Source: Cymbidium sinense (lineage: Eukaryota; Streptophyta; Magnoliopsida; Asparagales; Orchidaceae). Taken from it: a DNA stretch of 64,000 nt. The notes under the pieces were generated by a model. It was not told the origin of the DNA and ran no database searches. It saw only the letters and a list, made by a program, of their open reading frames with translations. Of this stretch, positions 36,793 through 47,775 are shown in pieces (within the stretch, counting starts at the first letter, position 1; each line of letters starts with the position of its first letter). The position numbers were made by a program, and so were the translations under genes. The stretch covers positions 2,504,976-2,568,975 of the forward strand of contig CM038215.1 of NCBI GenBank assembly GCA_021442155.1. Reading direction: 5' to 3'.

Positions 36793-38155
36793 CCATAAAC
36801 CATAAACCCTAAACTAAAACTTGAACCCTAACTAAACCTAAACCTAAAACCTAAACCCTAAAACCATAAATAAACCTAAAGCCTACACCCTAATTGTGAA
36901 CCCTAAACCCTAAAAACCCTAAACCCTAAACCAAAGAAAACCATAAACCCTAAAAAAAGCTAAAACCTAAACATAAACTAGATAAAACATAAAAAATAAA
37001 ATAAATAAATCATAAACTAAAACCTAAACCTAAACCTAAACCTAAAAAGAAAATAAAATAAAAAATAAAAAATAAACTAAAATAAAATAAATAACAACCT
37101 AAACTAAACTAAAAAATAAAAAACCTAAATAAAATAAAAATTAAACTTAAAATAAAAATAAAATAACCTAAAATAAAATAAAATAAAAACTAAATAAAAA
37201 CTAAAACCTAAAGATTAAACCTAAAATAAACCATAAAATAAATAATAAATAAAACATAAACCCTAAACTAAAATAACTTAAACCTAAAATAAAATAAAAT
37301 AAACCTAAAACCAAAATAAAATAAACTAAAATAAATAAACCTAAACTAAACATAAAATAAACTAAAAACCTTAAACTTAAATAAATAAAAAACCTAAAAC
37401 CTAAACTTAAACTTATAATACCTAAAATAAACTTAAAATAAAACCTAAAACCTAAACTTAATAAAATAAAATAAAACCTAAACCAAAACCTAAAAATAAA
37501 AAATAAAACCTAAACCTAAAAAATAAAATAAAAAATAAAATGCTGCTAAAATAAACCTAAACCAAAAAAATAAACTAAAATTAAAAGTGAAACTAAAATA
37601 AATGAACATAAAATAAATAAATAAAATAAACATAAATGAAAATAAAAAATAAAATAAACTAAACTAAAAAATAAACCAAACAAACCTAAACATGCTAGTT
37701 TACTTAATTTAAAAAAAAATAAAAATAATAAAAAATAATAAAAAAACCTAACCCTAAACCCTAAATCATAAAACTAACCTTAAACCCTAAACTTTAAACC
37801 CTAAACCTACTACCCTAAACCCTAAGCCCTAAACCCCAAAACCTTAAACCCTAAACCCTAAAACCATAAACTATAAACCCAAAACCCTAAAATCTAAACT
37901 ATAAACCCTAAAATATCTTAAACTCTAAACCGTGAACCCTAAAAAACACTAAATCCTAAACTAACCCTAAACCCTAAACCCTAAACCCTAAACCTTAAAC
38001 CCTAAACCCTAAACCTCAAAACCTCTCAACCTCCCCTCGGTCACGGCGCTCTCTGGTGCTTTCGTGTTCCCTTGCATTTTCTTTGCGGCTGGACCGATTT
38101 TTGATCCTCCTTGATCATAATTTCTAGATTTTTTGTCTTTGTTTCACTAATGTGA

Positions 38156-39564
38156 GTGTCCCTTGCTCTTTCAATGGTGGAGGCACCGCTTTCTGTGCAG
38201 TCAAGCTCTTCAAACTTGGAGGCATCGGCTAGGGCTTTTGATTTACAAGGTATTATGGATTCGACTCCATCCGTTACTTTGCCTGTTATTAAGTCCTTCA
38301 AGGATGCATTATCTGGTAAGAACACTACCTCTAATGCTTCAATCAATTTGATTTCAACATCTTTTCATGGAATGCCTACTGTAATGTGCTCGGATCTTGA
38401 CGTGGAAAAATTGGCGAAGCCTTTTGAATTCTCTTTAGTTGGTAAGTTTTCCTTATGTTGCCCGACTCTTGATAACATTCAATCCTTTTTTCATAGCCTA
38501 AAGCTCTCTGGTGTTTTCACTATCAGATTGATTGATCCTAGGCATATCCTTATTCAGTTATCTAATGACTTAGATTACTCAAGAGTTTTTGCTCGTCGCT
38601 CCTACTTTGTGTATAATTGTCAAATGAGACTTTTGAAATGTTCTCCTCTTTTTGATGTCAAAGAGGAATCCCCAATTGTTCCTTTATGGCTAGCTTTTCC
38701 AAACATGATAATACATTACGTTACCCATCAAGTTCTCTTTGCGGTTGGGGCTCTCTTTGGTCGGCCCCTTCAAATTGATCAGGCCATCGCTGCGAGATCA
38801 CGGCCATCAGTTGCTCATATTTTAGTTGAGATTGAAATTACCAAAAAGTATCCTAAAGAAGTATGGATCAGCTCTGAGAAATTTGGTTATAATGAAAAAG
38901 TAGAATTTGAAAATTTCCTATTTTTGCATGCTTGTAAGATTCATGGTCATGATCATTCTGAATGCTTTGTGTTGCATCCTCATCTTAAAAAGATTAAATT
39001 GTCGGATCCTAATCCAACTCTAGCAAATGAAAAAAACTAATAAATTGGCTTATGTGCCTAAAGTCACTCAAAAGGGATTACTATCTACTCATTTGTCTAT
39101 TGGAGAGCATTCTAAGCTGGTTAATAATAAGGATCATGAGGTTCATGAGGAGGCCAATGACAACTTACCTATTATTGCTTCTAATTATAATAATTTGGTT
39201 CCTCTAGATAATACCTTAATTCATTTTACCTTACCCCTTTTGGCTAGTGAACCCGATGAGACTCATATGAACACTAGTGGTGACTTGAATGGGAACTTTA
39301 GGTTTGGCAAAACGAAAACTAATTACGAGTGCCCATTTGATGAAAGAACAAAATCTAAAAAATGTCTATCCTTTGGTAGTGGAACAAAATCTGAAAAGTA
39401 TTTTTGAAGCTGAACATGAAAATTCTGTTTTTAATGGTTTCATAACCTCTCCCTCTACCCGTGATACTATACTAATTCCTCATCTTAATTTGAATGAAGA
39501 AGATATAATTAGAAATGTTTTGATATCACTTCATCTCTCTGATGGAGATACTTTGGACATATAG
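38156..39564 (+). pseudogene. LINE ORF1, DUF4283-type RNA-binding protein with zinc knuckle (frameshifted)
   Basis: The first frame (38156-39040, 294 residues) matches the plant LINE ORF1 pattern. Residues about 90-235 form a DUF4283-like domain with SLVGKFSLC, RHILIQLSNDLDYSRVF, MRLLKCSPLFDV, ESPIVPLWLAFP and RPSVAHILVEIEI. A knuckle-like segment CKIHGHDHSEC (260-270) has His where the second Cys is usual. The protein would chaperone the element's RNA. The frame then shifts to 39027-39407 and again to 39289-39564, so the C-terminal part, asparagine- and acid-rich, is split into three frames. The start at 38156 is chosen because homology begins soon after and no upstream in-frame Met was seen. 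Confidence 0.85.
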
Positions 39565-39640
39565 ACCTTTCTAAATCCTTTAAAGTTAGAATGTTCACTA
39601 ATAGCTCTCTTCTCTAACTTCCCATAAATTATTACATCAT

Positions 39641-42600
39641 GTGTCTTTCTTCTTATTTTATCCTTCTATCTCTTTTTTCTTATTATTTATTAATTTTTTT
39701 ATTTGGAATGTTAGGGGTATTGGGACTCTTGTTGTCTGCAACTGTGTTAGAAGCCTTTATCGTACTCATAACATAGCCTTACTTGTTGTTATTGAACCAT
39801 TCATACACTCCTCTAAGATCACCCAGGTTGCTAGATTGTTTGACTTTCAAAACTTCTTTTGTAATATTAATAATAAAATTTGGTGTTTTTGGAATAATTT
39901 AGTCAACATCTCTATCCTTGATGACCTTCATCAATTGGTTAATGTTCAAATCTCATTGGGTGAATTTTATGCTCTTGGTTCATTTATTTATGCATCTTGT
40001 AATAGAACTGGTAGGAGCATCCTTTGAGATAACTTAAAAACCTTTGCCTCCTTTGTCAACAAACCTTGGTTGGTTGGTGGTGATTTCAATACTATTCTCG
40101 CTTCCTCAGAAAGAATGGGAGGTTGCTCTCCTAACATTCATTACATGGAAGACTTTTCTAATATGATTCTTGATTATAATCTGATTGATATTAGCTTTTC
40201 AGGTTCCAACTATACGTGGCATAATTCTAGACTTTGGCAGCGGCTTGATAGGACCCTCTTTAATTCCCTTTGGATCAATCAATGGCCTCTTACTTCGGTT
40301 GAACATTTAAGTAGAACTTTATATGACCATGCTCCACTTTTCATTTCTGTCAAAAATCCCTCCACTAGACCATCCTCCCCTACTCCGTTTAGATTCCAAA
40401 ATATGTGGATCCATCATAGCGAATTCATTAATGTTGTTTCCGTTAATTGGCGGGCCCCTATTCATCCTGATAATTCTATTAAAGGCATGATTCACCTTTG
40501 GCTTAAGCTAAAAGGCTTAAACAAAATCTAAATTGGTGGAATAAGCATCATTTTAAAAATCTTTTTGCTAATCTCAAAAATATTGAACAACTTGTTTGCT
40601 CTCTTGAAGATGTTGTTTTGAATGACTCTAATAAGCTTGATGAATTGAATGCAGCTAAAGATAACTTGATTAATTATCGAATATGGGAAACCTCACGGCA
40701 CCAAAAACAAACATATTCGATGGTGATAGAAACACAAAGTACTTCCATGCTATTTTTTAAAAAAAAGAAAGCCTTGAACTCTATTAAAAAAATCAAAAAT
40801 GGTAACGACACCTGGATTACTAATAATAATGATATTAAAGATTCTGCCATACATCATTTCAAAAATTTATTAAACAACAACCCCTCCTTAGAAGCCCTCT
40901 CCAACACACAACTGATCCCCTCTATGATCTCTACAAATGAAACCCACTTGCTCAATTTGTGTCCTACGGAAGCTGAGATTGGTAGTATTCTAAATAACAT
41001 GAACACTAATTCTGTTGCTAGCCCCGAAGGCTACACAACTCAATTCTTTTAACATTGCTAGCCTATTATTAAGACTGACCTTGTTAATGTTGTTGCTGAT
41101 TTTTTTGAGGGCAACCCTTTACCTAGATATTTTTATAGTACTTCCATTATTCTCATTCCCAAAATTAATAATCCTGAATCTTGGGGTGATTTCAGACCTA
41201 TTAGCCTTTGCACTTTCTTTCATAAACTCATTGCTAAATTGATTGCTAATTGAATTATTTCGCTGCTGCCTAAAATTATTTCCCCCAACCAAACTGGCTT
41301 CGTTAAAGGTAGAGCTATATCTGATAATATACTTCTAGCACAAGAGCTGATTCATAACATTAACGTTCTTATCAGAGGTGGTAACATTTTTTTTAAACTG
41401 GACATCACTAAAGCTTTTGACAACCTCTCTTGAGATTTCCTCTTTCAAATTCTTCATTTGCTTGGGTTTTCTGATTATTTTACCCACCTCATCAAAAATT
41501 GCATTACAAATGTTTGGTTTTCTGTTATCATGAATGGTGAATCCCTAGGTTTTTTGCCTTTGAAGCATGGTTTTAGACAAGGGGATCTTATATCCCCCTC
41601 TCTTTTTATTATTGCTATTGAATATCTATCTAGGAGTCTAAATGATCTTTTTTACAATAATCCTATGATATTTTATAGAACTCAAGGTGGTCTTCCTGTC
41701 TCTCATCTTAGTTTTGCCGATGACTTTATAATCTTTTGCAATTCCTCAATTCCTCACATTAAAACTATTAAGAATCTTTTAAATAAATTTGGCAACAAAA
41801 GCGATCTTTTTCTCAATGAAGGCAAAAGTTGTTTCATTCCTTCTTCTAAAATCGAGCAATACCAACCAAATCTTGAGAATTACTAATTTTCAACAACAAC
41901 AACTTCCTATTAAATATCTTGGTGCTCTGCTTTTTAAAGGTCAGAAAAGATCTCACCTTTTTTATGAGCTAATCCAAAAAATCTTTAATAAAATTTTTGT
42001 TTGAGAATTTCATTTTCTTTCATTTGGTGGTAGGCTCACTTTGATTAAGAGCACCCTTAACTCCATGCCTTTGTATCTCATTCAAACCATTGTGTCGACC
42101 AACTCTACCATTAACAGAATTGAGCGGCTCATTAATAAATATTTCTAGGGATCTAACAATTCCTCTAAAAAAATGCACTGGACCTCTTAGTATAAAACTT
42201 GTGGCACTTTTGCTGAAGGTTGTCTTGGATGTAAACCAATCAAAGAAACTATCACTACTTTTTCTTATAAACTTTGGTGGAATTTTAGGAAAAATAATAG
42301 TCTATGGGCTAATTTCATGACCCTTACGCGGTAAGCACCCTCTCATCCTATAAAGTGGAGATTCTCCGCTTGGAAAAGACTTTGTTCATCAAATGGGATC
42401 GAATCTTTAATTTCAGGAGATTAACTCTGGATCCTCTTTCTTTTGGCAAGATAATTGGACTGGAGGTGGGTCCATTGATGAATTACTTTCTACTCATTCC
42501 ACTACTACTATAAAAGTGAACTCCTTCTGGTAGAATAATATGTGGAATAATAGTAAGCTTATTGATTATATTCCTCCCTCTCTTTTAAATAAGCTTACTA

Positions 42601-43751
42601 CTATTCCTATCATTCCTACCAATCAAGATCAGATCCTTTTTAAGCTTTCACATAATGGTGATTTCAACTTTAAAAATGTTTGGATTAACATTAAAGAAGC
42701 TCATGATTTTTCCTATGTGTTTTCCAAACTTTGGAATAACAATATCCCTACTTCTTATTCTATTCTTACTTGGCATATTTTGAAAAACTTCATCCCTATT
42801 GACTCCTTGTTGTGGGGTAAAGGTTTTCAATTACCTTCAAAATGCCAATGTTGTTTCCACATTGAGAATGTGAACCATGTTTTTGTTAACGGGGCCATTG
42901 CTTCTAAGCTTTGGATTTGGTATGATGACCTCTTTAACATTGTCATTTTCAATGGCTCCTTAAATTTATACCAACTCCTTGAAGTTTATTTTGACAACAT
43001 TATTAAAGGTCACATTAAAGTCATAATTGCTATCACTCTTATTTGGTTCATATGGATGGACTGAAATGATGCAAAATATCGTGAGATCCTTATGAACCAC
43101 ATGAGGATAATTGCTAGAACTAAAAACAAAATCCGTGACTTGTTTAATGCCAAATTAATTAAATACAAACAATTCAAAGGGTGCAAATTTATGGCCAATA
43201 AATTGGGTTTTAACTTGTCAGATCAACCCATCTGTAAAGATGACAAGATTGTTTATTGGTTAAAATCTCATGCCAACACTATTAAAGTTAACACTAATGG
43301 CTTTGTATATCCTAAAGGTTCAAGCTGTGGTGGCATTTTCAAAAATCTTAATGGAAAAGTCTTATGTGCTTTTGCATACCCCCTTAATCCTTGCTCTGTT
43401 CCCTTTGATGAGCTCATGGCAATGTACAAAGCTCTTGAAATTTGCCTTCAAAAAGGTTGGCTCAATATTTGGATTGAGGTGGATGCTCTTCCGCTGATTG
43501 ATCTTTTGACTTCCATGAATATGGGCAATACAGAATTGTACTACCTTCTTAAGCAAACTAGAGCTCTCCTTGCCCAACTCTACTTTAAAATCACTCATGT
43601 ATGGTGCGAGGGTAATGCATGTGTTGATTATCAGGCTAATCTGGGTGCTAAATTGGATGGTATAAAATTCTTTGATCAACTAACCCTTCCTAAACAATTG
43701 TGTGGCTTGGTTAATCTGGACAATACTGGGCTTCCTTATCTCAAAAATTAA
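39641..43751 (+). pseudogene. LINE ORF2 polyprotein: endonuclease, reverse transcriptase, RNase H (stops and frameshifts)
   Basis: Domains in order: an AP-type endonuclease begins with IWNVRGIGT (about 39700), continues with VGGDFNTI (40070), SGSNYTWHNS and LDRTLFN, and closes with YDHAPL where SDH is usual. Reverse transcriptase has FRPISLC, QTGFVKGRAISDNIL, LDITKAFDN (about 41400), GFRQGDLISPSLF and the catalytic FADD (about 41716). A C-terminal zf-RVT-like segment (about 42640-42920) has WHILKNFIPIDSLLW and CQCC. RNase H (43092-43751) has KVNTNGF, DELMAMYKALEI, IEVDA and HVWCEGNACVDYQANLGA. In RNase H the first catalytic Asp position reads Asn (AAT at 43296). Frame shifts occur near 40510, 41860 and 42340-42414. 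Ten in-frame stops lie at 40025, 41050, 41059, 41251, 41431, 42002, 42146, 42188, 42531 and 43062. Confidence 0.92.
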
Positions 43752-46700
43752 TCTAATCTATTGGATTCACCTGTTTCAATACATCTTTTACTGCATGATC
43801 ATTTTCTATTTACTGTTGTTACTTCTTTGGTCTTTCTTGATGCATCAACGATATCCCTTGTTGTTTAACGATCTACTGGCATGTTGGTATAATTATCTTA
43901 GCTTTAATTGGGAGCTTACTACTTCAATTATTTGTATTGTTAATGTGCTACTGCTCCTTTGGAATTTGCTGATGCATCATCAAATTACTCCTTGCTAGTC
44001 CTTTGTTGAGCTAAGTTGCATCTGTTGTTGGTTTAATTATCCCAACCTTGTTTGGGGTCTTGCTATTTCTGCCTCTCCTATGCTCCATAACCTTACCTTC
44101 ACAAACTGTAAGGAGAGATCTTGCAATATCCTGGCTATAACATTTTCTCTGCTTATTTGGATTATTTCTTGATTTCCAATATTCTTGATGCTGTGGGACT
44201 AGCTACTGGTCTGATTCTTTGTGTTCCTTTGCTCTTTAATGGTTTATCTTATGGTGAATGCAACATCTATGTTGAAGGTTTAATTATTGGCTGTTGGACT
44301 TTTGGGCCTTTTGTCCAGCAAGCTGCACTTGGAGTTGGTTTAATGATTTTGCTGTATGTCATTACTAACCCCAATTTGCATACCTATAAGGAAAGAATCT
44401 GCAATACCCTTATTATTATTAATAGTTCTTTGCAGGTTTAGAATTATTTAATGACTTCCTTTCAGTATGATTTCTCTGAGGATATAGTTCTGCTGCTAGC
44501 CTGTTCTCCTTTGTCCTCAAGGATTTCATTGATGAGACCCTTTTGAACCCCTATTGTGGCTCTGTTGCCCCAATGCTTTTTATTGACTTATCCTACGGTT
44601 GTAATAATTATAGTGTTATTTTAATCAATGGCTGTTGGATTTCTGGATCCACTGCCCTGCAAGCTAACTTTGTGTTTGTTAGCTATTTGTTGCCTGGTGT
44701 TCTTCTGAATGTCTTTGCGATTCTCATCCGGGCTATTGCTGATCATTTTATTTGTTATTTTTTAAATTTTGGCTCTGTTAAAATTGTGCAGATCTAGCCT
44801 GTTGGTAATTACTATTCTATTGCTCTTCATGATGCTTTTGGGGGTTTATTTTTTTTTGTTCAGTAGGCCTCTCTTGAGGTTGTGGACTGCATGATGGCTT
44901 TTATTTTTTTGCTTGGCTATTTCTTACCTCTCGTTTCTCTGAATGTTTGTGCTATTAACATCTGGGATGAATGTTGTTTTCACCTGCTGCTATTTTTTAC
45001 TTCCTGGTTCAGCTAGTCTTGGCCAGACCACTTCCTTAACTATCTGGGATTTAACTTATGCATTGTATAATTTGAATGGTTAGTTTATGGCCAACTTCGT
45101 TATTTCCTTTCTTGTTTATTGGATGGTCGGATAATTGAGTTTATATCCAAATTTCTGGGGTTGTTTATCCGTTCGGTGCTTTTGGTGTTGTCTTGCTGAT
45201 TGTCTTTGACAACCTCATTTTCCCTATCTGCCAAGAGAGATTTTGCAATTTCCTGTTCAATTTTATTATTTCCTTGTAGGTTTGGACTTCCTTAATGGCT
45301 TCTCAGTTTGCCTTCACAATGGTGGTGGGTTTAACTGCTAGCTTGATCAGCTTTATCTGGAAGGTTTTTTCTAATGATTATCCTTTGAACCCTTTATGTT
45401 ACTATTTTACATCTCTGCTTTTTATTGGAGTTTTATATGGTGGGTGTAATTTTTATTTTATTGCTACCACTGTTGGCTTTTAGATTTTAGGGTCCTTTGT
45501 CCAGCAAGTTGTCTTTGTGGTTATTATTTGTTTCCTGCCTATTGTTTTTCTTACTATTTCTGCTGTTAACGATTAGGCAACTGCTGATTTCTCCTGCTGC
45601 TATTTTATCCCATTTGGTTCTGTTAAAATTGTGCAAATCACTGTGATTATCCATCTGATTATTTGGATCTTTACATATGCTTTGTTTACTCTGATTGGGT
45701 GACTCTTGGCCAACTTGTTGGTATTAACTGTCTTGGTTGTTAGCTAAACTGGATTAATACTCTTCATGTTGTCTCTGGGGTTTTGATTTGTTTTGTTCAG
45801 CAAGCCTCTATTGAAGTTGTTGATTGCTTGGTGGCTTTTGTTTTGAACCCCCCTTATTGATTTATTATATGCATATCATCTGAATTCATTGGTCTACTTT
45901 ACCTGCTGCTATTTTCTCCATCATCTTTCAGTTAAACTTGTATCTATTGCACTGTTTATTCTGGATGGGTGGCTTTATGGCCAACTAACTAGTTTTTGTT
46001 GTCTTGGTTGTTTGTTATCTTGGATATTTACTGTCTTGGTTTTTCAGGATTCCTATGTTGGCTCCATCTTTGTTGGTTGTAGGACTTCAGGGTCCTATGT
46101 TCAGCAAGTTGTTTCTGACATTGTTGTTCTGATTATTTTTGGTGATTGGTTTCTGGGCTGCTGCTTTCCAGAACCCTATTTTTATGCTCTATCTATTTGG
46201 TTACTAACTACTACAATGTCTACTCTGATTGAGAGGTTTTATGGCTAACTTGCTGTCCCTTGCTGTCTTGGCTGTTGCTATATTGGCTATTTTTTGTCTT
46301 GGTTATCAACTGTCTTATTTTTTTTGAATTCTAATGTTGACCGTCATTTGAATTCCCTTTTTGATTTATCTTTTAGTGGGTTCCAATGTTGCATTAACTG
46401 TTTTGTTGTTGGGGTTGGCTTTCTGATTTCCCTTGCTATTTATGTATGGGCTACTATCCATCTCCTGATAGTTGTGATCTACATTATCTACTATTTTTTC
46501 TATTCCCATCTGGGTTCGATTAGGTTTCTACAGCAATCTTCTTGGTATGAACTATCTATTCTGAATAGGTGGTACTATGGATAGCTGTTACCTTTTTTTG
46601 TCTTGCTATCTTGGTTGTTTATTGATCTGGATTATTCGATTTTTGGTCCTCAATGCTGCTACCGGAGCTGTAGCTCTCACTGTCTTTATTTGGTGCTATT

Positions 46701-46875
46701 TTTGGTAGGTTGCAGTCTATTTCCTGTGTTGGGTTATGCTGCCTTCCTATACAATTGCTTTTTGCCAACTACTGATATGGATATTAATAAGGGGGCTGTT
46801 CACATCTGCATTCATTATTATGATTGGGTTCATTTTCTTGCTTTTACTTCTAGGTTGTCCTCCTGGTCTGAAAGA

Positions 46876-46906
<31 letters not shown>

Positions 46907-47700
46907 CATATGTTTGGGATGGTGTTATTTATAGGCTCATTGACTTGCTTAGCAAGATTTCAGTAGGCTACCTCCTCTGTTGATTTCTTGTGGAGGGTTT
47001 ATATGCTGGCCTATTTCTCTTCTTCGATATGACTTTTCATGAGGTTCTGGCAAAGATGGCTCATTCTCATACGTATAACTATTCTTATGTCAGGGTGACT
47101 ATATTGATGATACTTTTCTTGCATGGGACCCCTTATCCTTCTGCCCTTTGCAATTTCCTCTCTATATTATATATGGTTTTGTTTAGGTTTGCAAGTAATA
47201 AAGCCTATAAGACTTTCAACAACTAGGTGCTATCTTCTCACAGGTTTGTTGGCTATGATGGCTGTGATTATTTCACTCCCTTTTGGTTTGGTAGTAGCTC
47301 TTGTGATGTAACCCTTCTGCTGAAGTTTGGATGCTCATATTTGCATCTGCCCCATCTTGGTGTGACTGAGCTTGAGCCTTCTCTATCACAACTCTTTACT
47401 ATCATTCTCAGATTATGCTGTTTTCATTTATCTTTTTGTCTGTATAACCTTAACTACTCTAATCTCTTTCTGTTTACATTTTTGCTGGTGCTTCTCTCTT
47501 GTCCTCTTGCAATTTTGCTCCATAGTGTCATGCATTCTCACGTCCTGTAGAGCATTGGCCCTAATCTTCCATTGGCTTATTATGTTAATCAATTTCTATC
47601 TTTTGATTGCTTTAATGTCAACTTTTGCTTTTGGATGTACTTAGATAGCGGATTTACTCCTTAGGCTGATTGTAGCTCTTTGAGCAGTAGTTCTGGAGCT
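43752..47700 (+). repeat. Unusually long (4 kb) T-rich 3' region of the LINE with degenerate internal repeats
   Basis: No recognisable protein domain is present. The many open frames here (such as 44121-44441, 45889-46248 and 46603-46983) translate T-rich sequence into hydrophobic strings and shift frame between repeat copies. Repeats are visible. TCTGTTAAAATTGTGCA occurs near 44774 and 45618 (~844 bp). GTTCAG.AGGCCTCT-like followed by TTGAGGTTGT/TTGAAGTTGT occurs near 44858 and 45796 (~938 bp). GGGTCCT.TGT.CAGCAAG occurs near 44300, 45490 and 46090. Plant LINE 3' UTRs are normally a few hundred bp. Confidence 0.7.
46879..46906. repeat. (AT)n microsatellite in LINE 3' region
   Basis: About 28 bp of AT dinucleotides. 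The IYIYIY strings in the overlapping open frames come from it. Confidence 0.95.
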
Positions 47701-47775
47701 TATCCCCTTTAAGGACTTTGTAACCCTCTTTTTGTGGCAATAAAATACCCCCTACATGGGGTTTTCCTAAAAAAA
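47700..47775 (+). terminator. LINE 3' end: AATAAA and stem-loop before the A-run
   Basis: TTTGTAACCCTC is followed by GCAATAAAATACCCC, then a stem-loop formed by CCCC, six bases (TACATG region), GGGG, then TTTTCCTAAAAAAA, directly joined to CCCTAAA repeat. An AATAAA signal and a short GC stem just before the A-tail are common at plant LINE 3' ends, where the reverse transcriptase starts. Confidence 0.65.

Larger units (their letters stand above)
38020..47775 (+). mobile_element. L1-type plant LINE (RNase H-bearing), ~9.75 kb, inserted in telomere-like repeat
   Basis: The sequence switches from CCCTAAA repeat to unique sequence at about 38020 and returns to CCCTAAA directly after an A-run at about 47772. 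In order there are a short 5' leader, ORF1 (38156-39564), ORF2 with endonuclease, reverse transcriptase, zinc-finger-like and RNase H parts (39641-43751), a ~4-kb 3' region, and a 3' end with AATAAA plus a stem-loop. Because the flanks are themselves A- and CCCTAAA-rich, a target-site duplication cannot be distinguished. The element is dead: both ORFs are broken. Confidence 0.92.

Noticed and set aside
38000..38030. Exact target-site duplication of the LINE
   Set aside because: Both flanks are CCCTAAA and A-rich, so any duplication is indistinguishable from the surrounding repeat.
42648..43679. - strand frames (60, 62 and 105 residues)
   Set aside because: They are antisense shadows of the LINE zf-RVT and RNase H codons on +.
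44121..47644. Series of hydrophobic open frames after the LINE, looking like membrane proteins
   Set aside because: T-rich sequence reads as F/L/I/V in any frame. The frames overlap, switch frame between repeat copies and have no shared domain, and several contain the (AT)n tract as IYIYIY.
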